From Pseudomonas paraeruginosa PA7 (GTDB lineage Bacteria > Pseudomonadota > Gammaproteobacteria > Pseudomonadales > Pseudomonadaceae), in contig NC_009656.1 in the NCBI RefSeq assembly GCF_000017205.1, positions 372,001-436,000 on the forward strand: a DNA stretch of 64,000 bases, given 5' to 3'. This document shows, in pieces, positions 1 to 7,623 of this stretch. Within the stretch, counting starts at the first letter, position 1; every line of letters starts with the position of its first letter. The notes below the pieces were generated by a model, which was not told the DNA's origin, made no database searches, and was given only the letters and a program-made list of their open reading frames with translations. Both the position numbers and the translations under genes were made by a program.

Positions 1-476
1 CCGATATAGCCGACCGCCGTGCGGTAGCGCTTGCTCGGACTGTCCCAGTAGGTAAGGCGCAGTTCGCCGAACTCACCCGCTGCGACCGCCCCCTGAAAAC
101 CGGCACTGGCAATGCCCCGGAAACCGGCCCGAGCGCTGCCGCCATCGCACGCGGACGCCATACCGCAGTCACCGGCAATCGCCTTGCCGAACTCGCCGAC
201 CATGGCCGTGCCGAAATCGCCCGCCCGCGCCGTGCCGCGATCACCGGCCAGGGCGAAACCGCTTTCGCCCGCCAGGGCATAGCCCCGCTCACCCGCGACC
301 GCCGTGCCAAAATCGCCAACCTGGACGCACTGCCGGTCGCCAACGTGGCGGCATGTGCGTTGTGGCGCGACGTAGCCCTCACAGTTGTCGGTCCGGTCCT
401 GGTGCAGAGTGTCATCGGCCTTTTCCGGGCAAGCCGAACCCGTCAGCGCCGAACGGCGCTCTTGAATATTCTTCAT
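1..476 (-). CDS. Octapeptide-repeat protein, partial (runs off left edge)
   Basis: The frame opens with ATG at 474-476 and stays open to base 1, so at least 158 codons are present and the C-terminus is missing. After a polar, Cys-containing N-terminal stretch of about 50 residues come roughly 11 tandem octapeptides of the form G-[DE]-x-G-x-A-x-A (for example GDFGTAVA, GERGYALA, GESGFALA, GDRGTARA). After them the sequence changes to a non-repeat segment beginning LRLTYWDSP. Such 8-residue repeats usually form a solenoid or beta-helix-like rod and occur in phage and island proteins of unknown role. It is the last gene visible of the minus-strand operon starting at 1350. I do not recognise a function. 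Confidence 0.75.
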   Translation of the reverse strand, partial: MKNIQERRSALTGSACPEKADDTLHQDRTDNCEGYVAPQRTCRHVGDRQCVQVGDFGTAVAGERGYALAGESGFALAGDRGTARAGDFGTAMVGEFGKAIAGDCGMASACDGGSARAGFRGIASAGFQGAVAAGEFGELRLTYWDSPSKRYRTAVGYI

Positions 477-505
477 CGCATAGATTCCCGTAGGGAGAGG
501 GAAAG

Positions 506-530
506 GGGTCGCAGCGGTTAACCGCGACCC
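506..530. repeat. Inverted repeat between the AlpA-tandem gene and the repeat-protein gene
   Basis: GGGTCG (506-511) and CGACCC (525-530) flank the palindrome CGGTTAACCG (515-524). It sits in the 66-bp gap between two minus-strand genes. No T-run follows on the minus strand, so an operator or an RNA-processing stem is as likely as a terminator. Confidence 0.4.
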
Positions 531-542
531 GCTACACGGCGC

Positions 543-929
543 TTACGCCGACTGGACCGGAGCGGTGCCCGCTCGCCGCTGCCTGGAGAGAAAGGCATCG
601 ACCGCTTGCGGCTCCCAGCGCAGCATTCGCCCGATGCCGGACGCCACCGGAAAGCCCGGCAGCTTTGTCCAGCGCCACAGGGTGGCCCGGCTGATCTGAT
701 AGCGCTCGCACAGCTCATCAGCGCTCAGCCCCTTGGGTAGGAAGGCGTCAACCTCTCCCGCATCCCAGCGCAGCACGCGACCCACGCGCACGGCCTTCGG
801 GAAACCGGGGGTCTTCGCCCAGCGCCACAGGGTGGTGAGACAGACCTGGTACTTGGCGCACAACTGCGAGGCGCTGAGCCACTCGGTCAGGATCGGTGCG
901 GGGGATGCCTTGCGGCGTGCGGCGGTCAT
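543..929 (-). CDS. Tandem AlpA-type helix-turn-helix protein
   Basis: A 128-residue protein made of two AlpA/MerR-like winged-helix units in one chain, about residues 15-62 and 66-114. Each carries the same core: LSAxxLCxxYQ, a recognition helix ending LWRW, the PGFP turn, a G-R-[VM]-LRW strand and a closing helix V-DAFL. AlpA-family proteins of prophages and islands act as excisionase-like directionality factors or transcription regulators. They are normally single-domain and about 60-70 aa, so a fused dimer is unusual. Its ATG overlaps the stop of the upstream 75-aa gene (ATGA), implying translational coupling. Binding to two spaced repeats as one polypeptide is inference. Confidence 0.8.
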   Translation of the reverse strand: MTAARRKASPAPILTEWLSASQLCAKYQVCLTTLWRWAKTPGFPKAVRVGRVLRWDAGEVDAFLPKGLSADELCERYQISRATLWRWTKLPGFPVASGIGRMLRWEPQAVDAFLSRQRRAGTAPVQSA

Positions 930-1153
930 TGCTCACCCCCTTGTTCCAGGGCAAAGGCGCGAAGCTCCGCACGGCTATCGAAATCGGCGTGGTGCCAGCG
1001 CCAGGTGGACAGGTCGATACGCCCCAGGGCCAGCAGCGTGTGCAACGCACCAAGCCCCTGATCCCAGGCAACGTCCAGTCCTTCGCGGCATTGCGCGGCT
1101 TCGATCCGCTGGCGGGCGTTATCGATCACTTGAGTTGAGGTCAGGCCGGTCAT
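926..1153 (-). CDS. Hypothetical 75-aa protein of the element operon
   Basis: A small acidic protein with no signal peptide or membrane segment; predicted helices include the region ARQRIEAAQCREG and a C-terminal ELRAFALEQ segment. Support for it being real comes from context: its start overlaps the stop of the preceding 66-aa gene (ATGA at 1150-1153) and its stop overlaps the start of the tandem AlpA gene (ATGA at 926-929). The three frames therefore form a tightly coupled operon. I recognise no family. Confidence 0.65.
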   Translation of the reverse strand: MTGLTSTQVIDNARQRIEAAQCREGLDVAWDQGLGALHTLLALGRIDLSTWRWHHADFDSRAELRAFALEQGGEQ

Positions 1154-1350
1154 TTGGCACCCCCGATGACGGCTTGCCGTTCCAGTTCGGAGACCATCGA
1201 CACGGCATAGGCCATATCGGCCAGGGCGAGCAGCCGGGTGCGGCTGGCGGACGTGCCGGTCACGCGGTTGACGATGACAGCCTCGCCGAGCAGGGCCAGG
1301 ACAGAGAACCGAACCGAGGTCCGGGGTGGGGCGGGAACAAGTGCGGACAT
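1150..1350 (-). CDS. Small 66-aa protein downstream of the C4-like RNA
   Basis: First gene of the element operon. The start at 1348-1350 was chosen because an AGGAG ribosome site (AAAGGAGC) lies just before it; an upstream extension of this frame would run through the structured leader. The protein is small with a hydrophobic centre (SVLALLGEAVIVN) and shows no motif I recognise. It is the gene directly controlled by the structured leader: its ribosome site is complementary to a loop of the C4-like RNA. By position it corresponds to the first gene after the immunity RNA of P1/P4-type phages (kil/eta/icd position). A toxic or regulatory role would be inference from position only. Confidence 0.7.
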   Translation of the reverse strand: MSALVPAPPRTSVRFSVLALLGEAVIVNRVTGTSASRTRLLALADMAYAVSMVSELERQAVIGGAK

Positions 1351-1359
1351 GCGCGTAGC

Positions 1360-1403
1360 TCCTTTGTCTGGATGGGAGCTGCCACGAATCGCTGCTAAAC
1401 GAT
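1360..1403 (-). promoter_or_regulatory. Downstream target module of C4-like RNA (includes ribosome site)
   Basis: On the minus-strand transcript this holds two segments complementary to the C4-like RNA. One is TTTAGCAG (1392-1399), shown in the loop of a four-base stem (1388-1391 with 1400-1403). The other is ACAAAGGA (1360-1367), which is part of the ribosome site of the 66-aa gene. In addition AGCTCC (1375-1380) can pair with GGAGCT (1357-1362), closing the ribosome site in a hairpin. Pairing is read directly from the bases; regulation is inferred from P1 C4 and P4 CI. Confidence 0.65.
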
Positions 1404-1407
1404 GGGA

Positions 1408-1482
1408 GGCAGCTGTACGCGGGTTAGCAGACCGGGGACAAAGGAACCCGGCGCACCCGAAGGTGCCCCGCGCACAGCCGCC
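1408..1482 (-). ncRNA. C4-like antisense (immunity-type) RNA
   Basis: The minus-strand RNA folds as a three-way junction. A 16-bp closing stem joins 1467-1482 to 1408-1423 with two G-U wobbles that are A-C mismatches on the other strand, so the minus strand is the functional one. Hairpin one is GCACC with a UUCG loop (1453-1466). Hairpin two has CCGGG/CCCGG arms (1432-1436 and 1447-1451) presenting TCCTTTGT (1438-1445). A single-stranded CTGCTAA (1424-1430) lies at the junction. TCCTTTGT matches the ribosome site of the next gene and CTGCTAA matches TTAGCAG elements on both sides. This is the a'/b' layout of phage P1 C4 RNA and the seqA-seqB-seqC layout of P4 CI RNA. Confidence 0.72.
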
Positions 1483-1542
1483 ATAACTCGGCATTGCAGA
1501 CACAAAAAAAACGCCTGCAATGGGGAATTGGGCGCTGGTGCG

Positions 1543-1570
1543 CCTTTGTCGAAACGGGCTGCTAAACCCG
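1543..1570 (-). promoter_or_regulatory. Upstream target module of C4-like RNA
   Basis: On the minus transcript, TTTAGCAG (1559-1566) sits in the loop of a CGGG/CCCG stem (1555-1558, 1567-1570), followed by ACAAAGG (1543-1549). These match the same two C4-like segments that target the downstream module, in the same order. It corresponds to seqA of P4, upstream of the RNA. Confidence 0.55.
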
Positions 1571-1596
1571 GTCGCCGATTTTGCGGCGACGGGCAG

Positions 1597-1625
1597 ACGA
1601 TAGCGCCGTGTGAAACGCTTTGCAA
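1597..1625 (-). promoter_or_regulatory. Predicted sigma-70 promoter of the leader/element operon
   Basis: TTGCAA (1620-1625) and TATCGT (1597-1602) are separated by exactly 17 bp on the minus strand, placing a start point near 1590, just before the first target module. A 7-bp hairpin (GTCGCCG/CGGCGAC, 1571-1590) follows at the start of the transcript. Prediction only. Confidence 0.45.
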
Positions 1626-1650
1626 TCCTGTGAGACAGAAATTCCATGCC

Positions 1651-1842
1651 TCATCCCTCCCGACTGGTCAGGAAGGCTTCGACGGCAGCGCTATCCCAGC
1701 GCACGGCGCGCCCGAAGCGGACGGGGGCGGGAAAGCCCGGCGTCTTGCTCCAGCGCCACCAGGTGGTGCGGCAGACTTTGAAATGCTTGCAGAGCTGTTG
1801 TGCGGACTCCCAGGACACGGGGGAAGGCGGGGTTTGTTGCAT
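1651..1842 (-). CDS. AlpA-family transcriptional regulator/excisionase
   Basis: A 63-aa single-unit AlpA-type protein: SAQQLCKHFKV, helix TTWWRW, the turn KTPGFPAPV, GRAVRWD and closing helix AVEAFL. The length is typical of AlpA. It resembles each half of the tandem protein at 543-929, so the element carries three copies of this fold. A GAGAG ribosome site precedes the ATG at 1840-1842. AlpA proteins regulate integrase or excision genes of cryptic prophages; here it is the nearest regulator to the integrase, so an excisionase role is plausible but inferred. Confidence 0.85.
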   Translation of the reverse strand: MQQTPPSPVSWESAQQLCKHFKVCRTTWWRWSKTPGFPAPVRFGRAVRWDSAAVEAFLTSREG

Positions 1843-1887
1843 GTCGGTCTCTCGTCGGATGTAGAAGAAACCGAGGGGTGCAAAGGC

Positions 1888-1916
1888 TTGCGGAAGAGAG
1901 GGCGCAGGGATAATGT
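1888..1916 (+). promoter_or_regulatory. Predicted promoter of plus-strand small RNA
   Basis: TTGCGG (1888-1893), 17-bp spacer, TAATGT (1911-1916). Transcription would begin near 1923 and end at the strong terminator at 2032-2060. It diverges from the 63-aa AlpA gene. Confidence 0.4.
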
Positions 1917-1922
1917 CCCCGT

Positions 1923-2060
1923 GCGGCCTGTCCGCATGCTGTATATCGAAGCCCTGTCACACGCTTCACCCCTCGGAACGCTCACTGGTCAGCCCGGTGG
2001 CAGAGGACGCTCCCACGTCCTTTCCGAATCGGCCCCGGTACTCCCATACCGGGGCTTTTT
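1923..2060 (+). ncRNA. Putative small RNA, about 140 nt
   Basis: A transcript bounded by a predicted promoter and a textbook intrinsic terminator, with no well-supported gene between. It contains a hairpin GGACG-CTCCCA-CGTCC (2005-2020) and the terminator hairpin, whose loop is also CTCCCA. Identical six-base loops on two different stems suggest a shared binding or pairing sequence. This and the flanks fill the 424-bp stretch between the AlpA gene and the integrase. An alternative is a short peptide starting at the ATG near 1937, for which I see no good ribosome site. Confidence 0.4.
2032..2060 (+). terminator. Intrinsic terminator (plus strand)
   Basis: GCCCCGGTA (2032-2040), loop CTCCCA, TACCGGGGC (2047-2055), then TTTTT (2056-2060). 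The T-run is on the plus strand only, so it does not terminate the integrase transcript coming from the right. Confidence 0.8.
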
Positions 2061-2266
2061 CTTGTCTGCCGACTACGCGGAACCCACTGTTCATGCGAGT
2101 TCGCCGCTGTAGCTGGATGTTTAACCAGTGACCGCATGCTAGCGTCTGGCACGGCGCTGTCGCAAGGGTAACGGTCAGACGGAAAGACCCGTTTCAGATA
2201 GGTGCTTGGCGTTCGTTAGAGTTCATCGGAGTGCGCCGACGTTGCAGTGTCATGCCTGCCAAGCGC

Positions 2267-3646
2267 CTACCGTTCGTCAGATTCTTTTCTGTTTCTCGAC
2301 AACAGCATGACGTTATCCGCAGGGGCGTCTCCTCGGGCCAGGCCGTCCAGGTAGTCGCCCCAGCGCTCCAGCGCGGCGCGCTTCTCCGGCAGATAGCTGT
2401 AGCGGTCGTAATGCTTGGCCTGCACGCCACTGCGTCCGTGGGAGAGTATCCAGGCGCGAATTTCCGAGCTGATGCCCAGGTGCGCCATGAGGGTTTCGGC
2501 AGTGACGCGGACGTTGCGGTAACTGAATGGGCGGGCCTTGCCGCTAGCTGCCAGTGATTGACCCGCCGCGCCGAAAATCTTCATGACCGATGAAGGGCTG
2601 GCGGTGTTGCTCTCGCGAAGAGAGAACGGACCCGGCCCAATCCGGTGCTGGAGCAATGGATGCATGATCTCGGTCAGGCGCGGCGTGATCGGCAGAATGT
2701 GCTCCCAGGGACGTTCTTTCTTGCCCTTGCTGTCCAGCAGACTGATAGTGCTGTCGGTCACAGCGGCCCACGGCACGGCGCAGAACTGGGCGATACGCTG
2801 GCCTCCGAAGTAGATCAACGCCTGAGCAATGGCGCGGTGTGCTTCGGGCAGAGTCTCTAGATGGCGCAGCAGCACACCTAGTTCGTCGGGAGTCAGTGAC
2901 TCGGTGATGGCGCGGCGCGCCCCTCGGATCGCCGGAATGTCCCGTACGGGGTTAGAGCTGATGGCGAAGGTTTTTCCTCGGGTGGCCAGGCGTTCAGGTG
3001 ATAGGTGGGCTTTGGCGGCATGGCTGAAGGCGGCCTGAAGGGCAAGGCGTAGGTTTTCGCACACGGTTCGCATGCCGTTGGCAGCGTGGGCTTTCGCAGT
3101 TCTTCCCGCTCCGCCGGGGAGTGGGGGGCGATTTAAAACCTGCGACAGAACGAGCTGGATATCTTCAGGCCGAACCTTCGAAGCAGGCCGCCTCAGTAAG
3201 GCCGGGTGGTGGGCTTTCACGTGAGCGTCAAGCATGCGGCGCACCGGGCGAGCGCTCACCTTTCCGGCCTGCTCCAGGTGGTCGCAATAGCTATCCAGCA
3301 GATCCCCGAACGAACCTTCTCCCGAGGAATGCAATTGCTTGGCTGCGGATAGTTTGACGTGCTCCAGTCCACCGGCTTCCAGGGCTGTTTGAGAGAGGCG
3401 CAAGGCCGCTAATCGCATGGCGTCCAAGGTGAGTTCGTCGGTGCCGCTGCGAGGCTTTCTGTTGAGGGTACCCAGGTATATCCGCTTGTCCTTGCCCTCG
3501 ACCCGCTCCCGGTAATAGCCGCTGATGGTTCCGGCTGCTTTTCGCTCCAGGAGCAGGGTGCCTTTTCCGCGTGCGCCGACTGGCTCGGATTTCCGTTTTT
3601 TGACCGAGTAAGCCTCCATCTCGGTGAGCCGATTTCGCTTCGCCAT
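2267..3646 (-). CDS. Tyrosine recombinase (site-specific integrase)
   Basis: A 459-aa integrase, the length of island and phage integrases with an N-terminal arm-binding domain. Catalytic residues visible (numbering from this start): Arg284 in FGGQRIAQ, a beta-strand Lys in the DSKGKKERPW region, the box II Arg380 in SYRNVRVTAET (the usual first His is replaced), His403 in ILSHGRS, and nucleophile Tyr413 in AKHYDRY. I preferred the ATG at 3644-3646, with GGGGA just upstream, over one ten codons earlier that has no ribosome site. It lies next to the element boundary and reads away from it, as expected for an integrase beside its attachment site. Confidence 0.93.
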   Translation of the reverse strand: MAKRNRLTEMEAYSVKKRKSEPVGARGKGTLLLERKAAGTISGYYRERVEGKDKRIYLGTLNRKPRSGTDELTLDAMRLAALRLSQTALEAGGLEHVKLSAAKQLHSSGEGSFGDLLDSYCDHLEQAGKVSARPVRRMLDAHVKAHHPALLRRPASKVRPEDIQLVLSQVLNRPPLPGGAGRTAKAHAANGMRTVCENLRLALQAAFSHAAKAHLSPERLATRGKTFAISSNPVRDIPAIRGARRAITESLTPDELGVLLRHLETLPEAHRAIAQALIYFGGQRIAQFCAVPWAAVTDSTISLLDSKGKKERPWEHILPITPRLTEIMHPLLQHRIGPGPFSLRESNTASPSSVMKIFGAAGQSLAASGKARPFSYRNVRVTAETLMAHLGISSEIRAWILSHGRSGVQAKHYDRYSYLPEKRAALERWGDYLDGLARGDAPADNVMLLSRNRKESDER

Positions 3647-3795
3647 ATCCCCGTGTATTCCCCGTATTGCATGCAAAGGTCGTTAACCCGATTAAACAAC
3701 AGGAAAACTGTAGAAACACAGAGGCATGATAAATAAAGGGTTTTAATGAACTTGGAGGGTATGTCGCGAACTTGTAGAAAATCATTTATCGGACG
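3647..3795. other. Element end / attachment region with arm-type repeats
   Basis: An A+T-rich 140 bp separates the integrase start from the chromosomal gene. TGTAGAAA occurs twice in direct orientation (3709-3716 and 3773-3780), a candidate integrase arm site. Homology to the permease gene starts immediately right of the TAA at 3786-3788. The core crossover sequence cannot be defined without the other end of the element. Confidence 0.5.
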
Positions 3796-3971
3796 TTGGT
3801 CACCATCGACGGCACGATCAGCAACGCCGCCGCCTGCATCGGCGGCATGGCCAGGCCGAGCAGGCCCACCGAGACCGTCGGCAGGCCGAGCCCGACCACG
3901 CCCTTGACGAAGCCGGCGAGGAGGAAGGTCAGGGCGATCAGCGGGATCAGGGCGTGGAGGTCGACGGACAT
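3786..3971 (-). pseudogene. TauE/SafE-family permease, N-terminal fragment cut by element
   Basis: Sixty-one codons remain of what is normally a gene of about 250 codons for a TauE/SafE (DUF81) membrane exporter of sulfite or organosulfonate type. The fragment has two hydrophobic segments (LIALTFLLAGFVKGVVGLG and AALLIVP region) and the family's early G-x-G-L-P pattern. The frame continues normally to MVTNV, then one changed residue and a TAA contributed by element sequence. The start at 3969-3971 diverges from the ArsR-like gene. The rest of the gene is expected at the far end of the element. This fragment is unlikely to be functional. Confidence 0.88.
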
Positions 3972-4065
3972 GCGGGCTTTTCCTTGTCTCGGGGCTGGCG
4001 CGAGCGGGCGATGGCGGCCAGTATCTCCCGACGTCGAGAGGGAATGTTTCATCCGGAGGTGAAGC

Positions 4066-4764
4066 ATGCAATTCAATCCCGGTTTCAGTTCGCTGGCGGC
4101 GCTGCTCGCCGATCCCGGCCGCGCGCAGATGATCTGGGCACTGATGGATGGCAGCGCCCGCCCGGCCAGCGAGCTGGCGCTGCTGGCAGGCGTCTCGCCG
4201 TCCTCCGCCAGCGGCCACCTGGGACGGCTGGTCGAGGGCGGCGTGCTGAGCCTGGAGGCGCGCGGGCGCAATCGCTTCTATCGCCTGGCCGGGCCGGAAG
4301 TGGGACAGGCGGTGGAAGCGCTGGCCAGCGCCTCCCTGGCCCTGCAGCCGCAGCGGCGCAGCCTGCCGCCGAGCCACGGCACGCCGTCGGCGTTGCGCGA
4401 GGCGCGGACCTGCTACGACCACCTGGCCGGCGAACTCTCGGTCGGTGTGTTCGCACGGATGCTGGATGCCGGCTGGATCGAGCAGGAGGGCAGGACGGTG
4501 CGCCTGAGCGCGACCGGCGAGGCCGGGCTGGCCGGGTTGGGTATCGACCTGGTGGAGGCCCGCCGCCGCCGTCGGCAGTTCGCCTGCGCCTGCCCCGACT
4601 GGAGCGAGCGCAAACCGCACCTCGGCGGCGCGCTGGGGGCTGCGTTGCTGGAGGCCTGTCTGCGCCAGGGCTGGCTGCGGCCTCAGGACGGCTCGCGGGC
4701 GCTGCGCGTGTCGCCGAAGGGCCGCGCGGGGTTGCGCGGCCTGGCGGAACGCACGGCGGGCTGA
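4066..4764 (+). CDS. ArsR-family (winged-helix) transcriptional regulator
   Basis: A 232-aa regulator. The N-terminal 95 residues are an ArsR-type winged helix (LLADPGRAQMIWAL, ASELALLAGVSPSSASGHL recognition helices, wing GGVLSLEARGRNRFYRL). The C-terminal half is longer than in minimal ArsR proteins and contains RTCYDHLAGELSVGVF and FACACPDWSERKPHLGGALG; Cys and His residues there could bind a metal or thiol, which is inference. A strong GGAGG site precedes the ATG. It is divergent from the broken TauE/SafE gene, its likely former target, so insertion of the element has probably left it without that partner. Confidence 0.85.
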   Translation: MQFNPGFSSLAALLADPGRAQMIWALMDGSARPASELALLAGVSPSSASGHLGRLVEGGVLSLEARGRNRFYRLAGPEVGQAVEALASASLALQPQRRSLPPSHGTPSALREARTCYDHLAGELSVGVFARMLDAGWIEQEGRTVRLSATGEAGLAGLGIDLVEARRRRRQFACACPDWSERKPHLGGALGAALLEACLRQGWLRPQDGSRALRVSPKGRAGLRGLAERTAG

Positions 4765-4777
4765 GCCCGCCGCCGGT

Positions 4778-5767
<990 letters not shown>

Positions 5768-5770
5768 GCT

Positions 5771-6637
5771 TCATTCCTCGTCAGCATTGCTTTTCAGTCG
5801 GGACATGCGGGATTCGCTCCACTGCTTGAGCAGAAGGATGACCAGCGCCATCAGCAGCAACAGGCTGGCGACGCTGAAGGCGGCGACGTGGTTGTATTCG
5901 TTGTAGAGGATCTCGACGTGCAGCGGCAGGGTGTTAGTGACGCCGCGGATGTGCCCGGAGACCACCGACACCGCGCCGAACTCGCCCATCGCTCGCGCGG
6001 TGCAGAGCACCACGCCGTAGATCAGGCCCCACTTGATGTTCGGCAGGGTCACGTGCCAGAACATCTGCCAGCCGTTGGCGCCGAGCAGGCGCGCGGCCTC
6101 CTCTTCCTGGGTACCCTGTTCCTGCATCAGCGGGATCAGCTCGCGGGCGACGAAGGGCACGGTGACGAAGAGGGTCGCCAGGACGATGCCGGGCACCGCG
6201 AAGACGATCTGGATGTCGTGCTCGCTCAGCCATTCGCCGAAGTAGCCCTGGGCGCCGAACAGCAGCACGTAGATCAGGCCGGCGATCACCGGCGAGACCG
6301 AGAACGGCAGGTCGATCAGGGTCACCAGGATGCTCTTGCCGCGGAACTCGAACTTGCTCACGCACCAGGCGGCGGCTACGCCGAACAGCAGGTTCAGCGG
6401 TACCGAGATGGCCACGGCGAGCAGGGTCAGCTTCAGCGCGGCCAGCGCGTCGGGTTCGAGGATCGCCTCGAAGAACGTGCCGAAGCCCTGCTTCAGCGCC
6501 TCGCTCAGCACCACGTAGAGCGGCAGCAGGAGGAACAGGGCGAACACCAGCCAGGCCAGGACGATCAGGGTGAGGCGGCCGCCGGCGTGGCCCCGGCGGG
6601 CGCTGGCGGTCGCAGCGGAAATGCTTGCACTGGACAT
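5771..6637 (-). CDS. cysW: Sulfate ABC transporter permease CysW
   Basis: A 288-aa inner-membrane permease with six predicted membrane segments and the permease EAA loop ([24 protein letters not shown]) that contacts CysA. It pairs with CysT to form the sulfate channel. The first helix follows a basic, Ser/Ala-rich N-terminus. It starts ten bases after the cysT stop and ends three bases before cysA, consistent with one operon expressed under sulfur limitation. Confidence 0.95.
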   Translation of the reverse strand: MSSASISAATASARRGHAGGRLTLIVLAWLVFALFLLLPLYVVLSEALKQGFGTFFEAILEPDALAALKLTLLAVAISVPLNLLFGVAAAWCVSKFEFRGKSILVTLIDLPFSVSPVIAGLIYVLLFGAQGYFGEWLSEHDIQIVFAVPGIVLATLFVTVPFVARELIPLMQEQGTQEEEAARLLGANGWQMFWHVTLPNIKWGLIYGVVLCTARAMGEFGAVSVVSGHIRGVTNTLPLHVEILYNEYNHVAAFSVASLLLLMALVILLLKQWSESRMSRLKSNADEE

Positions 6638-6647
6638 GGCGCCCTCC

Positions 6648-7466
6648 TTACGGGGTTTCGATGCGGCGCTGCAGCAGGTTGATCAGCAACAGCAGGATGA
6701 AGGAAACCACCAGCATCAGCACGCCGATGGCGGTGGCGCCGGTGTAGTCGTACTGGTCCAGCTTGACCATGATCAGCAGCGGCAGGATCTCGGTCTTCAT
6801 CGGCATGTTGCCGGCGATGAAGATCACCGAACCGTACTCGCCGACGCCACGGGCGAAGGCCAGGGCGAAGCCGGTCAGCCAGGCCGGCAGCAGCGCTGGC
6901 ACGAGAATGTGGCGGAACACCTGCAGCGGCCGGGCGCCCAGGCAGGCGGCGGCTTCCTCGACTTCCTTGGGAATGTCGGCGAGCACCGGCTGCACCGTGC
7001 GGACCACGAACGGCAGGGTCACGAAGGTCAGCGCCAGGGTGATCCCCAGCGGGGTATAGGCGATCTTGAAGCCGAGGTCGCTGGCGAACTGGCCGACCAG
7101 GCCGGCCGGCGCGTAGAGCGCGGTGAGGGCGATGCCGGCGACGGCGGTGGGCAGGGCGAACGGCAGGTCGATCATGGCGTCGATGATCTTCCGTCCTGGG
7201 AATTCGTAGCGCACCAGGACCCAGGCCAGCAGCGTGCCGATCAGGCCGTTGAGCACGGCGGCGGCGAGCGCGGTGCCGAAGCTCAGCTTGAGCGCGGCGA
7301 GCACCCGCGGCGCGCTGACGATGGCCCAGAATTGCTCCCAGCTGAGCTGGGTGGTCTTGAGGAACATGGCCCCCAGCGGGATCAGGACCAGCAGGCTGAG
7401 GTACACCAGGGTGTATCCCAGGGTCAGCCCGAAGCCGGGTATGACCGGGGAGATGCGTCGTGACAT
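6648..7466 (-). CDS. cysT: Sulfate ABC transporter permease CysT
   Basis: A 272-aa inner-membrane permease, partner of CysW. It shows six hydrophobic segments and an EAA loop ([27 protein letters not shown]). It is separated from the upstream sbp gene by about 157 bp containing GC-rich hairpins, which may lower read-through so that the binding protein is made in excess of the membrane components. Confidence 0.95.
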   Translation of the reverse strand: MSRRISPVIPGFGLTLGYTLVYLSLLVLIPLGAMFLKTTQLSWEQFWAIVSAPRVLAALKLSFGTALAAAVLNGLIGTLLAWVLVRYEFPGRKIIDAMIDLPFALPTAVAGIALTALYAPAGLVGQFASDLGFKIAYTPLGITLALTFVTLPFVVRTVQPVLADIPKEVEEAAACLGARPLQVFRHILVPALLPAWLTGFALAFARGVGEYGSVIFIAGNMPMKTEILPLLIMVKLDQYDYTGATAIGVLMLVVSFILLLLINLLQRRIETP

Positions 7467-7531
7467 GTTCTGTCCTTACTCTGCGTTGGAACGCTTGGTG
7501 GCTCTCCCGGTGCCGGATCCTTCCGGCCGTG

Positions 7532-7552
7532 GGCCCGGTACGGGACCGGGCC
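7532..7552 (-). repeat. GC-rich hairpin between sbp and cysT
   Basis: GGCCCGGT (7532-7539) pairs with ACCGGGCC (7545-7552) across a five-base loop. No T-run follows. Position between a binding-protein gene and its permease genes suggests a 3' stabiliser or partial attenuator, as in many ABC operons; this is inference. Confidence 0.5.
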
Positions 7553-7623
7553 TGGCGTCCCCTCTCCGTCCGGGAGCGTATGGGAGAAGGGCCGAGGTTC
7601 TGGCGACGGACTTGTCGTCGCGC

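Larger units (their letters stand above)
1..3788. mobile_element. Integrated element, integrase-proximal end
   Basis: This is one end of an integrated element; the rest lies left of the window. It is bounded on the right by a tyrosine recombinase and by a broken TauE/SafE gene whose reading frame stops at 3786-3788. Everything inside is accessory in character: AlpA-like regulators, short coupled ORFs, an octapeptide-repeat protein and a phage-type C4-like antisense RNA. From 3789 rightward the gene order is P. aeruginosa core. The mix (integrase, AlpA, C4/CI-like RNA) resembles P4-type satellites or small genomic islands. I see no capsid, tail or conjugation gene in this part, so the class is inferred. 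Confidence 0.85.

Noticed and set aside
1..480. CRISPR-like periodicity at the left edge
   Set aside because: The 24-bp period comes from protein octapeptides with varying bases in an open frame; there are no constant repeats with unique spacers.
2005..2055. TGGGAG hairpin loops pairing with CTCCCA in the C4-like leader
   Set aside because: The six-base match holds only if both are read on the minus strand, whereas the terminator indicates plus-strand transcription at 2032-2060; chance match is likely.
1913..2131. Plus-strand frames in the AlpA-integrase gap as protein genes
   Set aside because: They run through a strong terminator at 2032-2060, have no ribosome site and overlap in several frames; a small RNA explains the stretch better.
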